This document shows, in pieces, positions 18,131-27,777 of a DNA stretch of 64,000 bases; within the stretch, counting starts at the first letter, position 1, and every line of letters starts with the position of its first letter. Position numbers and translations under genes: made by a program. The stretch is from assembly GCF_000347635.1 (NCBI RefSeq), contig NC_020514.1, forward strand, positions 4,898,001-4,962,000. The letters are read 5' to 3'. The notes below the pieces were generated by a model. It was not told the origin of the DNA. It made no database searches and saw only the letters and a program-made list of their open reading frames with translations. The stretch is from Paraglaciecola psychrophila 170 (GTDB taxonomy: Bacteria > Pseudomonadota > Gammaproteobacteria > Enterobacterales > Alteromonadaceae).

Positions 18131-21100
18131 TTAGAACTTATAGTTAACACCTATGCGAACTGACCACAACGATGCATCACCAACTCGAGTCTGACCAGCA
18201 GGATCTAAAAATGCTTCATATTCATACTGACCAAGCTCATTAATTGAAGCTTGTATTGCAGGCTGTGCACGAGGGAAGCTTGTTTCATACAAAACACCCC
18301 AGTCATCGTTCAGCATGTTACCAAAGTTCTCAACCACGATAAACGCTTCACCTTTATGCTCCTTCATGAAACCAGGAAATTCCTGAGAAACACGAAGATC
18401 CACTTTGGTCCACCAATCGCCATTAATGCTGTTACGCTCCATGATTCCACCACGCTTCAGACCTTCTGAATCGATGAATGCGTTAAATGCTTCTACATCG
18501 AAATCGTCGCCATAAACAACGTTACTATCGTTAAGATCAGGAACGTATAATAAATGACGGTCGACGAAACCAACTGAGTCACCAAACGCGAAACCTGTAT
18601 CCTCGCCAAATGTATAACTATACGGGCGGCCTTCGTTAACTGTAGCGAACATATTGAAACGTGTTCTGTAGCCATCAAAAAACTCATTCGTATAAGCTAA
18701 GCTAAACGTAAAACGTTGAGGGATCTCGTAGTTAGACGCAGCTAAACCTGGATTCTCAGGGTCAGAGGTGTTGTTCAAATAGTTAGAAAACGCAACAGAG
18801 CTTGTCATTGGGCTGACTTCATCAGTTGAAACGTTTGCGTATGAAGCACTCCAGTCAATGCCGTTATCAAGAGACTGGCTTAAACCAACTGAAAAAGTTG
18901 TTGAATCGCCTGAATCGCCGTTAACATTTGTCAAAACAAAATCTTGACTACGTCCATTCACACTTGTGTAAATCGGGCGTCCGTCAGGGGCAGTATTACC
19001 ACTCAAACCACGACTGAAATCACTAATAATTGCTGAGTTTTTCTTATCTGAGTAAAGAAGGTCAAGCATCACCAACAAATCATTTTCGAATGTATAAGTT
19101 GCACCTAGAGCGAACTTCCACTCAGAAGGAATTTCGAAGTCAGGGTCTTGAATATTCAGACCACCGTTACGACCTTCACCATTTGCAACGGCATCAAAAA
19201 GATCTTGTGGAATATCGAGAATTGGATTGCCTCCACCATTGAAGGCCATTTCAAATACTGAAGTACCAGATCTGTCTTGGTTCTCAAGCTGAATAACACC
19301 GTTGTTTGAATAGTTATTAGAAAGCCATACATTTGGGTTACCGCCGGAGTACAAACCAACACCACCACGCACTTCCAATTGTTCACTAGCGTTCCAGTTT
19401 ATGCCTAAACGGGGTTGTAACAAATCAAGACCGTCTAAATTTTGTTGGTTACTGAATCCATATGTGGCTTCAACTAATGGGTTTTCTGGAGGAAGATCAT
19501 CACTGCTATACCAATCATAACGCAAACCGTAAGTGACGGTGACGTCTTCATCTAACCAGTAATACTCGTCCTGAACATAAAGAGTATTGATTTCGTAAGC
19601 AAAGGTAGCCGCCGCATCTGACGGATTGTTAGTCACTCCCGCATTCTCATATGTAATACGATTAGGCGTTCCAGCTTCGAAGTCATCAATCGAACTAAAG
19701 CGATACTCGCCTTCAGCCTCTTGGATAAACAAGTTAAACACATCAAGCTTCTCGTACTCATATCCAGCAGTAATCACGTGGTCACCAACCGTATAGGTAC
19801 CGGCTAGTTTTATCGTGTCTGTGTCGTAAGTTAATTTATTCGCGTGACGTGAGTCATCTGCACCTAAATAAACTGTAGCACGAGAATTGGAACCATCACC
19901 GTCATGGTCAAACTCGGTACGTATCTGCACTTCACCAAAATCAGTGCCACCAAGAGGCGTAACTGACGCTTCGAAATCTGATGTACCTATCCTTAATTCG
20001 GTAGAAAAATTATCTGTCCAGTCGGAGTAAACAGAAGCGACATAAGAAGTAAATTCACCGCGTTGGTCGTAGTAATGGTCAGAAAACTCAAACTCGTTTG
20101 AATCACCATCTGATTCGCGGATGATGTTCCCATCGTTGAAGTTATACACAAATGATGCACGATGCGCATCATTAATTTGCCAATCTAATTTAAGAAGAAC
20201 TTTTTCATCTTCTACTGGGATACTGGACACAAGACCGCCAGGGGTATAGCCGTAGCTATCTATGGCTATTTGTTGAATACGGTCAAGCTGAGCTTGTGAG
20301 ACACCTTGAACAGGTGTTGCTGCATTTGAGTCACCTGCACCTCGGTCAAACAAGGTGGCACCTTCTAGCTTTTCGTAAGCACCATAAAAAAACAGTTTGT
20401 CTTCTATTAATGCTCCACCAAAGTTAACACCGTAACGCTTCTCAGTAAAGTCGCCGGTATTAAGCTTATCGCCTTCTAATTCATCACCACGAAGAGAGTC
20501 ACTAGTATAGTCAAAGAAAGAACCGCCGTGCCATTCGTTGCTACCAGACTTAGTTACAGCGTTAATATTGCATGCAGTGAAACCACCATACTGAACATCA
20601 AATGGTGCTAATTCAACAGCTACCTGAGCAATGGCATCGTAAGAAAATGGAATACGAACCGTTGGGTAACCATTTTGATTAAGACCAAAGTTATCATTCA
20701 TCCGCACACCGTCAAGCGTCAAGCTGTTGAAACGTGAGCTTGCACCAGCACACTGAATACTGTCTTCGTTAGCCTCATTAATATAAATACGCGGGTCAAT
20801 TTTAATAAGGTCTTTAATATCACGGTTGATAGCTGGCGCAGTTTCTAAATCATTTAAACCAAAGTTTGCAACAGGACCTGACGAACCATACGATGAGTTA
20901 ACTATTGAACTAGTAACAGCGATGCGCTCGATATTTTCTTGGCTTTTCAGATCGATGTTTTGGTTTAAGGTCTCGCCCAATGTTAGATACACATCAGTCA
21001 TTGTGCTGGTTCCAGCAGTATCCTGCACTGCGATTGTGTAAGGACCACCTACACGCAAACCTCGCAAGTTATAACGGCCAGTTTCATTAGTAGAAATAAC

Positions 21101-21283
21101 TTTAACAGAACCGGTGCGGGAGTCAGTAATGGTAACTGTTGCTCCTGCCACTGACTGCCCATTTGCAGATAATACTGTACCATTAATAGCTGAAGAAGTT
21201 TCTTGCGCCATTGCCGCAGTTGACATGCCAACTGCCATAGCGACTGCAATCGCGATGCGATTGAGTTGTGTTTTTTTTAACAT
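18131..21283 (-). CDS. Oar-like TonB-dependent receptor
   Basis: Starting at the ATG at 21283 (preceded by AGGAAA) the protein is 1050 residues with a clear signal peptide (MLKKTQLNRIAIAVAMAVG then MSTAAMA). A longer in-frame start at 21397 would bury this signal and is rejected. After the signal comes a carboxypeptidase-regulatory-like (Ig-like) domain, about residues 28-110, with NGTVLSANGQSVAGATVTI. The plug follows (about 150-250, with SRFNSLTLDGVRMNDNFG). The rest is a long beta-barrel ending in SVRIGVNYKF, the terminal aromatic typical of outer-membrane proteins. Such receptors import large or scarce substrates using TonB energy. Divergence from udk and a CNT transporter across a RutR-like site suggests nucleosides, nucleotides or oligonucleotides (inference). 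Confidence 0.92.
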   Translation of the reverse strand: MLKKTQLNRIAIAVAMAVGMSTAAMAQETSSAINGTVLSANGQSVAGATVTITDSRTGSVKVISTNETGRYNLRGLRVGGPYTIAVQDTAGTSTMTDVYLTLGETLNQNIDLKSQENIERIAVTSSIVNSSYGSSGPVANFGLNDLETAPAINRDIKDLIKIDPRIYINEANEDSIQCAGASSRFNSLTLDGVRMNDNFGLNQNGYPTVRIPFSYDAIAQVAVELAPFDVQYGGFTACNINAVTKSGSNEWHGGSFFDYTSDSLRGDELEGDKLNTGDFTEKRYGVNFGGALIEDKLFFYGAYEKLEGATLFDRGAGDSNAATPVQGVSQAQLDRIQQIAIDSYGYTPGGLVSSIPVEDEKVLLKLDWQINDAHRASFVYNFNDGNIIRESDGDSNEFEFSDHYYDQRGEFTSYVASVYSDWTDNFSTELRIGTSDFEASVTPLGGTDFGEVQIRTEFDHDGDGSNSRATVYLGADDSRHANKLTYDTDTIKLAGTYTVGDHVITAGYEYEKLDVFNLFIQEAEGEYRFSSIDDFEAGTPNRITYENAGVTNNPSDAAATFAYEINTLYVQDEYYWLDEDVTVTYGLRYDWYSSDDLPPENPLVEATYGFSNQQNLDGLDLLQPRLGINWNASEQLEVRGGVGLYSGGNPNVWLSNNYSNNGVIQLENQDRSGTSVFEMAFNGGGNPILDIPQDLFDAVANGEGRNGGLNIQDPDFEIPSEWKFALGATYTFENDLLVMLDLLYSDKKNSAIISDFSRGLSGNTAPDGRPIYTSVNGRSQDFVLTNVNGDSGDSTTFSVGLSQSLDNGIDWSASYANVSTDEVSPMTSSVAFSNYLNNTSDPENPGLAASNYEIPQRFTFSLAYTNEFFDGYRTRFNMFATVNEGRPYSYTFGEDTGFAFGDSVGFVDRHLLYVPDLNDSNVVYGDDFDVEAFNAFIDSEGLKRGGIMERNSINGDWWTKVDLRVSQEFPGFMKEHKGEAFIVVENFGNMLNDDWGVLYETSFPRAQPAIQASINELGQYEYEAFLDPAGQTRVGDASLWSVRIGVNYKF

Positions 21284-21540
21284 TATGTGTTTCCTAAGTT
21301 TTATCTGTTCTGAACATTTGGCCAGAACTGTTGTCTGTGTAGAATGCCATGAGACAATGCCAATGGCTTGGTTGATCGATTCAAATCGATTTCTCATTCC
21401 GTTAAACGCAAGTTTAACAGATTAATTATGACACTTTTATTACAGCCGTAACAGTGTTGGTGTAAATTCATCAAACTGTCTCATTTCTCTGACCAAATCA
21501 TACAAGTTAGCAACATATCTTAACAAAAATCTTACAAACC

Positions 21541-21554
21541 TGACCAGTAGGTCA
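21541..21554. promoter_or_regulatory. RutR-like operator in the receptor/udk divergent region
   Basis: TGACCAGTAGGTCA has 5-bp perfect arms TGACC/GGTCA with a 4-bp centre. It differs from the core of the 2551-2566 site at one position (AGTA for AGTT). The half-site spacing equals that of the E. coli RutR consensus. It is 87 bp before udk and about 258 bp from the receptor start, so it could control either or both. Confidence 0.5.
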
Positions 21555-21572
21555 AGTGTAAAAATCTACATT

Positions 21573-21597
21573 GTGAACTGACTTTTAGCAAGTTCAC
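21573..21597. repeat. Inverted repeat in the udk leader
   Basis: GTGAACT and AGTTCAC (7-bp perfect arms, 11-nt loop) lie 45 bp before the udk ATG, just downstream of the RutR-like site. It could be a leader hairpin or a second operator. Confidence 0.35.
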
Positions 21598-21641
21598 TGG
21601 TATCTTTCGTACTAATTTACTTCTTTAAGAAACGGTTTGGT

Positions 21642-22265
21642 ATGTCTACCCCTTTAGTTATTGCCATTTCAGGCGCATCTGGTTCTGGTAAGTCTTTGTT
21701 TACTGAGAATTTATTGAAAGAGTTCTCAGAAGAAGGCAAAACTGTTCAAATTTTACGAGAAGATCATTATTATCGTTCCCAAGACCATTTACCCATGGCA
21801 GAACGAGAAAAAAATAATTATGACCACCCAAAAGCATTCGAACATGAATTATTAGTTGAACATTTAGAAGCATTAATAAACTGGAAAGCGATCGAGTATC
21901 CTCATTATTGCTACAAGACTCATACTCGTCTCGAGCAAACAGAACACTTGATTTCAGCACCCGTTATTATCGTCGAAGGCATTATGTTGTTAGCAAACGA
22001 GGCCTTGCAGCCTTTATTTGATATTAAAATATTTGTCGATACGCCCTTGGATATTTGCTTATTACGCAGAATGAAAAGAGATATTGCCGAAAGAGGTCGT
22101 ACGTTAGAGTCTGTGGCCAAGCAATACGAATCAACCGTTAAACCTATGTATCACCAATTCATTTCACCCAGTCGCTTTACTGCTGATGTGATTGTCACTC
22201 AAGGCGGTAAGAACCGGATTGCACTCGATGTGATTAAATCTCATATTCAGCAAAGCCTGCTTTAA
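21642..22265 (+). CDS. udk: Uridine kinase
   Basis: This 207-residue P-loop kinase has Walker A GASGSGKSLF at residues 10-19. The uridine-binding region has EDHYYR and NYDHPKAFEHELL. FVDTPLDICLLRRMKRDI follows, with ERGR in the lid. It phosphorylates uridine and cytidine to UMP and CMP in pyrimidine salvage. The length and motifs are normal. It is the first gene of a three-gene run with a CNT transporter 47 bp later and an oxygenase after that. The upstream RutR-like palindrome suggests induction by pyrimidines (inference). Confidence 0.94.
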   Translation: MSTPLVIAISGASGSGKSLFTENLLKEFSEEGKTVQILREDHYYRSQDHLPMAEREKNNYDHPKAFEHELLVEHLEALINWKAIEYPHYCYKTHTRLEQTEHLISAPVIIVEGIMLLANEALQPLFDIKIFVDTPLDICLLRRMKRDIAERGRTLESVAKQYESTVKPMYHQFISPSRFTADVIVTQGGKNRIALDVIKSHIQQSLL

Positions 22266-22312
22266 AACAGCAGAGTGATGTGGATTACTAATAAAAATAT
22301 AAAGGAAATCAT

Positions 22313-23521
22313 ATGGTTAGTCTAATAGGCGTTGCACTTATGCTGCTCATCGCCTTTGCATTGTCGTCTCACAGAAAATCGATCAACTGGCGCACCGTGG
22401 GGGGAGCATTTGCTATCCAGGCCTCTGTTGGCGCATTGGTGCTGTATTTCCCTCCTGGTAAACAGTTTCTGTTGTCGTTAACAAGTTACGTAGAAAATAT
22501 TATTAGCTATAGCCAAGATGGTATTACCTTTATTTTTGGCCCGTTAGGTAATAAATCGATGGGTTTTATCTTCGCTTTTAATGTGTTGCCGGTGATTATA
22601 TTTTTCTCTTCGCTGATTACAGTTTTATATCACTTAAAAATTATGAATGTCATTATCCGAGTTATTGGCGGATTTTTACAATATTTCCTTAAAACCAGTC
22701 GTCCAGAGTCTATGTCCGCCGCAGCCAATATTTTTGTCGGTCAAACCGAAGCGCCATTAGTTATTAAACCTTATATACCCAATTTAACCCGGTCTGAACT
22801 TTTTGCCGTTATGGTAGGTGGTTTAGCCTCCATCGCAGGCTCAGTTATGGCTGGTTATGCGAGTATGGGTGTTGAAATAGAATATTTACTGGCGGCGAGC
22901 TTTATGGCGGCACCGGGTGGTTTATTAATGGCCAAAATTATTATTCCTGAAACAGAACAAGTCAAAAATGAACTGACTGAGAAGGAAGAACAAGACAATG
23001 AATACGCTAATATTTTTGATGCCGCGGCCAGTGGCGCAGCCAATGGTTTACATCTGGCATTAAACGTTGGCGCAATGTTATTAGCCTTCATTGGTTTGAT
23101 CGCATTATTAAATGGACTGATTGGCTGGGGTGGCGGTTTCTTTGGTGCCGAAGATATCAGTTTTCAGGTGATATTAGGTTATGTCTTTCAACCAATTGCT
23201 TGGACATTAGGTGTGCCATGGGAAGAAGCTAATATAGCGGGCAGCTTTATTGGCCAAAAAATGGTGGTGAACGAGTTTGTTGCTTATCTTGATTTCCTCA
23301 AGCACCAAGATCAACTTTCCCCGATTACTCAAGCTATCGTAATTTTTTCTTTGTGTGGATTTGCAAACTTTTCATCTATCGCCATATTAATGGGTGGAAT
23401 AGGTGCAATGGCACCAACTAGACGTAAAGAAATTGCCCAGTTGGGTTTAAAAACAGTATTCGCAGCAACTTTAGCCAATTTAATGAGTGCCGCCTTAGCA
23501 GGTTTCTACCTCAGCCTTTGA
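22313..23521 (+). CDS. Concentrative nucleoside transporter (CNT/NupC family)
   Basis: This 402-residue protein has three N-terminal helices and a core with the CNT signatures. [15 protein letters not shown] and the [19 protein letters not shown] stretch form the first re-entrant/helix motif. [12 protein letters not shown] and [19 protein letters not shown] form the second. It is an inner-membrane symporter driven by H+ or Na+ that imports nucleosides. A ribosome-binding site (AAAGGAAATC) precedes the ATG. It sits between udk and the oxygenase with short gaps (47 and 22 bp), so the three are probably one operon: import, phosphorylation and an oxidation step. Confidence 0.94.
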   Translation: MVSLIGVALMLLIAFALSSHRKSINWRTVGGAFAIQASVGALVLYFPPGKQFLLSLTSYVENIISYSQDGITFIFGPLGNKSMGFIFAFNVLPVIIFFSSLITVLYHLKIMNVIIRVIGGFLQYFLKTSRPESMSAAANIFVGQTEAPLVIKPYIPNLTRSELFAVMVGGLASIAGSVMAGYASMGVEIEYLLAASFMAAPGGLLMAKIIIPETEQVKNELTEKEEQDNEYANIFDAAASGAANGLHLALNVGAMLLAFIGLIALLNGLIGWGGGFFGAEDISFQVILGYVFQPIAWTLGVPWEEANIAGSFIGQKMVVNEFVAYLDFLKHQDQLSPITQAIVIFSLCGFANFSSIAILMGGIGAMAPTRRKEIAQLGLKTVFAATLANLMSAALAGFYLSL

Positions 23522-23543
23522 CAGAGAAACAAGTAGAGAGAAA

Positions 23544-24389
23544 ATGATTATGGAATTAGTAGCAGTAGATTATAAAGCACCCGATGCAGACAAACTTTTT
23601 GTAGAGTCCTTGCACAAAACCGGCTTTGGTGTATTGAAAAACCACCCTATTAGTCAGGACAGAGTCAGCAGTATTTATAAGCGCTGGCAGGCTTTTTTTA
23701 ACAGTGAAGAAAAGAATCAATTTACGTTTGATAAAGATACTCACGATGGATTTTTTTCAACTGAAATATCTGAAACCGCAAAGGGCTTTAAGAAAAAAGA
23801 TATTAAAGAATATTTTCATTTTTACCCATGGGGGCGTTGCCCAGAAGCATTAAAGCAAGAAGTAGCAGATTATTATCGAGATACTAATGCATTAGCTTCA
23901 GAGTTACTCACATGGGTTGAGAAATACTCACCACCAGAAGTGTCAGCTAAGTTCACACAATCGCTCTCGAGCATGGTGACTAATAGTGAACAAACCCTGT
24001 TACGTATTCTGCATTATCCGCCATTAGACGGCTCTGAGGAGCCAGATGCAATCCGTGCCGCGGCTCATGAAGACATTAACTTGCTCACATTATTACCTTC
24101 AGCCAATGAACCTGGTTTGCAGGTAAAAGGTACCGGTGATTCATGGATTGATGTACCTTGCGATTTTGGTAACTTAATCGTAAATATTGGCGATATGCTG
24201 CAAGAGGCATCTGGCGGGTACTTCCCATCTACGACCCACAGAGTGGTTAACCCTCAAGGCAGCGATCAAACTAAAGCGCGGGTTTCTTTGCCATTATTTT
24301 TGCACCCGAATCCAGAAGTAGTTTTGTCTGAAAGATACACGGCCAGAAGTTACTTGAAAGAGCGCCTTGAAGAGTTAGGTGTCGCTTAA
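23544..24389 (+). CDS. 2-oxoglutarate/Fe(II)-dependent oxygenase of the isopenicillin N synthase-like family
   Basis: This 281-residue protein (a second ATG lies two codons in) has the IPNS-like layout. The N-terminal DIOX_N-like part has GFGVLKNHPI. The jelly-roll core has the iron triad H175-x-D177 (AAHEDINLLTLLP) and H232 (STTHRVVNP). The 2OG-binding R246-x-S248 is in KARVSLPLFLHP. Family members oxidise small molecules, and thymine-7-hydroxylase of fungi belongs to the same fold. The substrate is not known. Co-operonic position after udk and a nucleoside transporter points to a pyrimidine base or nucleoside (inference). Confidence 0.85.
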   Translation: MIMELVAVDYKAPDADKLFVESLHKTGFGVLKNHPISQDRVSSIYKRWQAFFNSEEKNQFTFDKDTHDGFFSTEISETAKGFKKKDIKEYFHFYPWGRCPEALKQEVADYYRDTNALASELLTWVEKYSPPEVSAKFTQSLSSMVTNSEQTLLRILHYPPLDGSEEPDAIRAAAHEDINLLTLLPSANEPGLQVKGTGDSWIDVPCDFGNLIVNIGDMLQEASGGYFPSTTHRVVNPQGSDQTKARVSLPLFLHPNPEVVLSERYTARSYLKERLEELGVA

Positions 24390-24409
24390 TCTAACACCTG
24401 ATAAGGATC

Positions 24410-24436
24410 AGCCGCCTGGAAACTAACTAGGCGGCT
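24410..24436 (+). terminator. Stem-loop after the udk operon
   Basis: AGCCGCCT and AGGCGGCT pair perfectly around an 11-nt loop, 20 bp past the oxygenase stop. No T tract follows, so it is a weaker terminator candidate or a processing/stability hairpin. Confidence 0.5.
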
Positions 24437-24476
24437 CCTGGGGCAAAAATGCAAAATGTAGATATGTGTCAAATTT

Positions 24477-25656
24477 CTATAAATTACGTAGAAAGTCTAT
24501 TTTATGTTGATACTTGTCTTCATTTTGACGATTATGCGCTTTATTTTTGGCCTGTTTAAAATATCGTTTGCTTTGTTGTAACTCACCAATCTCGAAGTAA
24601 ACTCGAGCCAGTCCAAAATACACTTCATGCTTACTTCTATCTAAAGCTAAAGCCCTTCGAAAATGTCCTAAAGCTTGATCCCAATGTTCCTGCTCCATCT
24701 CTTGTTCACCTAAATTGACATGGTAATAAGGATTGCTGTTGCGCTTATATTCAACTTTAGCCAAAATGGCTTCAGCTTCCTCTTCTCGTCCGGTAAAGGT
24801 ATACAGATAAGCAAGGTTTTCCGACGCCGTTAGACTATCAGAGTTCAATCCCAGTGCATGTTGATAGGTTTTTTCAGCCTGATTAAAATACCCGCTTAAT
24901 CGATACACAATGCCAAGATTTATCCATCCCGAGTCAAAATTAGGGTCAATTAACAAAGCCTCACGAAAATAGGCATAGGCGGAGGTATAATCTTTTCGCA
25001 ATAAAGCATCAGCACCTTTATTATTATAAAACATCGCCATTACAGCTTGTTTACTCACGATTTTTTTTGGGCAGTCCACTTCTTGATGATTGGGGGTCGA
25101 AATCAACCTGAAAACTGCGCTTGTTAAGCATGAAAACATTTGGATCATGGGGAGCAAACATTTTTAAATTGATATGCCCATTTAACAAGCTAAAACCCGC
25201 CTTTCTTGTCCAAAACTCAGGGATCATAATTTCCTGAAAATCCACATAAAAACCTGCTTCTTTTGCCATAGCATACGTCATGATAGACATAGACAAACAA
25301 TTCGCTGCACGGGAATGAAAGGTCTCAATGGCGGTGTTGTTGGCATCTCCCTGATAGAGTAAATTGAGATCTGAGCGATCAAATATGCCTCGCACCAATG
25401 CTTCCATTTGATCAATTTTATTTGTCTTTGATGCAATGGTTGATTTGACGAATGCTTTAGCCTTGTCATCTAATCTAAAAATTTCCTGCTCTGACTCTAT
25501 TTGAACTTGTGTAAAACCAACAAAACCTCGATCGTATAACAACAACTCAGAGGGAGTAACATAGACGCTTGTAGACTGACAGCCACAAAAAGACAAAGAG
25601 AAAACAAGTGTAATTAGAATATTCTGGATACTTGAAGCTAGCTGCATTTGATGCAC
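24477..25656 (-). pseudogene. Transglutaminase-like/TPR lipoprotein, copy 1, frameshifted
   Basis: Two frames together give one protein of about 390 residues. The first (25656-25051) has a lipoprotein-like signal ending FCGC and a transglutaminase-like core: RAANCLSMSIMTYAMAKEAGF with the Cys, NGHINLK with the His, VDFDP with the Asp. The second (to 24477) has TPR units (FYNNKGADALLRKDYTSAYAY, INLGIVYRLSG, ENLAYLYTFTG, FGLARVYFEIG). The frames join at an A8 run (CCC-A8-TCG, coding strand, near 25060). Seven As would give one continuous reading frame (GLPKKIVSKQAV). It may be a real pseudogene, a sequencing error, or a gene rescued by slippage on A8. A broken paralogue follows upstream. The function of the family is not known to me. 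Confidence 0.8.
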
Positions 25657-25737
25657 TCCACCAGTAAATCAACATAATATTAACATAGCTGCAATAAGGA
25701 ATAACTGCTAGTTAACTCAACGTAATAAATAACTGAT

Positions 25738-26919
25738 TCATCCTGGTTTAATGGTCGCTAACATGTCAATTTTCCCCTGATACGCGGCCTGTTCCTGTTG
25801 AGTTCTTGATTTCTTGATTTCTTGATTTCTTGATTTCTTTTTAGCAAGCTGTAAATAATGATAACTACGTTTAATATTGCCTAATTCAAAATAAGTTTCC
25901 CCTAAACCAAAGAATACTTCGTGAGTGCTTTTATCTAACTTTAAAGCGAACTGATAATGCCTTAGGGCAATTTTCCATTGTTGTTTTTCAAACGCTTTAT
26001 CCTCCAGATTAATATGAAAAAAGGGATTGTCTGCTCGTTTACGTTTAACCCGATTCACTATATCGTTGGCTTTTTCATCATGGCCCATATATCGATATAA
26101 ATAAGATAAATTACGCCAAGCAGTTAAGTTGTTTTTATCTTGTTTGATGGCTCTCAGGTAGGTTCTTTCAGCAAGCTCATAGTGACCTGTGAGTCGATAC
26201 AAATAACCTAAGTTTGCCAAAACAGAAGGCAGGTCAGAAGATTGCATAAAAGCAGCTCGAAAATATGCATATGCTTTTACGTAGTCTTTTTTTAATAATG
26301 CATCAGCACCATTATTATTGTAAAACATGGCGACAACTTGATTGAGTTTAGCAGTGCTTTAGGGAAATGCTGTCGGGTAGTTTGTGCATCAAAATCGACT
26401 TCAAAGCCTCGCGTGAAAAATTGAATATGATCCCGACTGGAAGGGGGTAATATCTGCAAATTAATATGCCCATTTAGCAAGCTTTGCCCTTCTCTTATTG
26501 TCCAGTACTCAGGAATTTCAATATCTTGGAATCTCACCTTAAAACATAGCTCATTAGCTAAAGCATAAGTCATAATTAACATTGAAAGGCAGTTGGCAGC
26601 TCGATTGCGAAAGGTTTGATTGGCGACAGTCTTCGCTTCAGCTCGATACAATAAATTTAAATCTGAACGAGAAAAAACATGTTGAACCAAGGCTTGAATT
26701 TGATCTTTGGGTTTAATTACGCCTTTTATCGCTGATTTAGCAAAGGCTTTAGCTTCATCATTCAATTCAAAAATTGTCTGTTTAACTTTCTACATTGACA
26801 CTTCCAAATCCTACAAACCCTTGATCATAAAGCAACGTTTTATGACTAATCGGCATTTTTGGAACGGTCTGACAACCAATAAAAAGCATAGCAATGAGTA
26901 AAATACTGAAGCGTTTCAT
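25738..26919 (-). pseudogene. Transglutaminase-like/TPR lipoprotein, copy 2, twice frameshifted
   Basis: This tandem paralogue of the preceding gene starts at an ATG at 26919 with a lipoprotein signal (MKRFSILLIAMLFIGC). The frame breaks at 26787-26789, where GAAAGTT would be in frame as GAAGTT. The transglutaminase-like core (RAANCLSMLIMTYALA, NGHINLQ, VDFDAQ) follows in the next frame. A second break near 26368, where CCTAAAGCAC seems to lack one A, shifts into the TPR frame (FYNNNGADALLKKDYVKAYAY and three further TPR units). Both copies are broken at the same domain junction, but by opposite changes. The 3' end carries an octanucleotide repeat. Confidence 0.8.
25803..25834. repeat. Octanucleotide tandem repeat (TTCTTGAT x4)
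   Basis: Four perfect copies of TTCTTGAT lie in tandem inside the 3' part of the broken TPR gene, encoding SRNQEIKK-like residues on the minus strand. Loss or gain of one unit shifts the frame, as in contingency loci. Confidence 0.85.
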
Positions 26920-27081
26920 AGATCACCTAAAGTTGATAATAAGGTTGTCGGACTTTCAGCAATATACTGTATTGTTTTTGATTTACTCGAAGTTCAAACC
27001 TTTGAGTTGTTTTATAACACTAGCAGACGTATTAGACTTAGGTTTGATTGATCTTAACTAAATGTGAATAAAGAAAACACT

Positions 27082-27777
27082 ATGAAAATTGCTATTTTAG
27101 GTGCTATGGATGAAGAAATAACCCTTATTCGTGCATCTCTAGAGAATTGCCAAGAACAAAATTTTAATCATCTGACCGTGTATGTTGGCAAATTGGGGGA
27201 AGTCGACGTTGTTTTGGTCAAATGTGGAATAGGTAAAGTAGCGGCATCTGTTTCAACCAGTGTGGTGATCCATCATTTCACTCCTGATTTTGTCATCAAT
27301 ACAGGTTCGGCTGGGGGCTTTTCAAGTCACCTCAACATTGGGGACATTGTTATAGCGAATGAGTTACGACACCACGATGCTGACCTAACACACTTTGGCT
27401 ACGAACTTGGCCAAACTGCAGGTATGCCAGCATATTTTGAATGTGACAAACGTCTACTTGCACATGCCACTGAGGCCGCATTTAGTCTGCAAAACGTTCA
27501 AGTTCAACAAGGCCTCATTTGTACTGGAGATTCTTTTGTTGGAAGTGATGAAGCCGCTGCCGTGATTAGACAGAACTTCCCATCTGTCTGTGCCGTAGAA
27601 ATGGAAGGTGTCGCTATTGCACAGAGTTGTCATTTATTAGGCACACCATTTTTGGTGATCCGCTCATTGTCTGATATTGCGGGCAAAACATCGACGGTTT
27701 CTTTTGAGACATACCTCGAACAAGCAGCCAAAAATTCGGCAACGCTAGTGATGCAAACTATTGCAAAATTAGCCTAA
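27082..27777 (+). CDS. mtnN: 5'-methylthioadenosine/S-adenosylhomocysteine nucleosidase
   Basis: From the ATG at 27082 the protein is 231 residues (E. coli Pfs is 232). A GTG 18 bp upstream is in frame but would add six unneeded residues. The family motifs are KIAILGAMDEEI, NTGSAGGF, GDSFVGSDE, VEMEGVAIAQ (substrate ribose and catalytic Glu) and RSLSDIAG with the catalytic Asp. It cleaves adenine from MTA, SAH and 5'-deoxyadenosine, so it serves methionine recycling, autoinducer-2 precursor formation and radical-SAM by-product removal. The next gene begins on the last base of its stop codon. Confidence 0.95.
   Translation: MKIAILGAMDEEITLIRASLENCQEQNFNHLTVYVGKLGEVDVVLVKCGIGKVAASVSTSVVIHHFTPDFVINTGSAGGFSSHLNIGDIVIANELRHHDADLTHFGYELGQTAGMPAYFECDKRLLAHATEAAFSLQNVQVQQGLICTGDSFVGSDEAAAVIRQNFPSVCAVEMEGVAIAQSCHLLGTPFLVIRSLSDIAGKTSTVSFETYLEQAAKNSATLVMQTIAKLA

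Larger units (their letters stand above)
21284..21641. other. Divergent promoter region between the TonB receptor and udk
   Basis: These 358 bp contain no gene. They hold the RutR-like site (21541-21554) and the inverted repeat at 21573-21597. A GTTCTG/CAGAAC pair (21307-21328) lies close to the receptor start. Confidence 0.7.

Noticed and set aside
21284-21397. Longer N-terminus for the TonB receptor
   Set aside because: It would place 38 residues ahead of a clear signal peptide; the ATG at 21283 has a good ribosome-binding site.
21490-21500. TGACCAAATCA as a further RutR-like half site
   Set aside because: It has no symmetric partner at the right spacing, so it is a chance half site.
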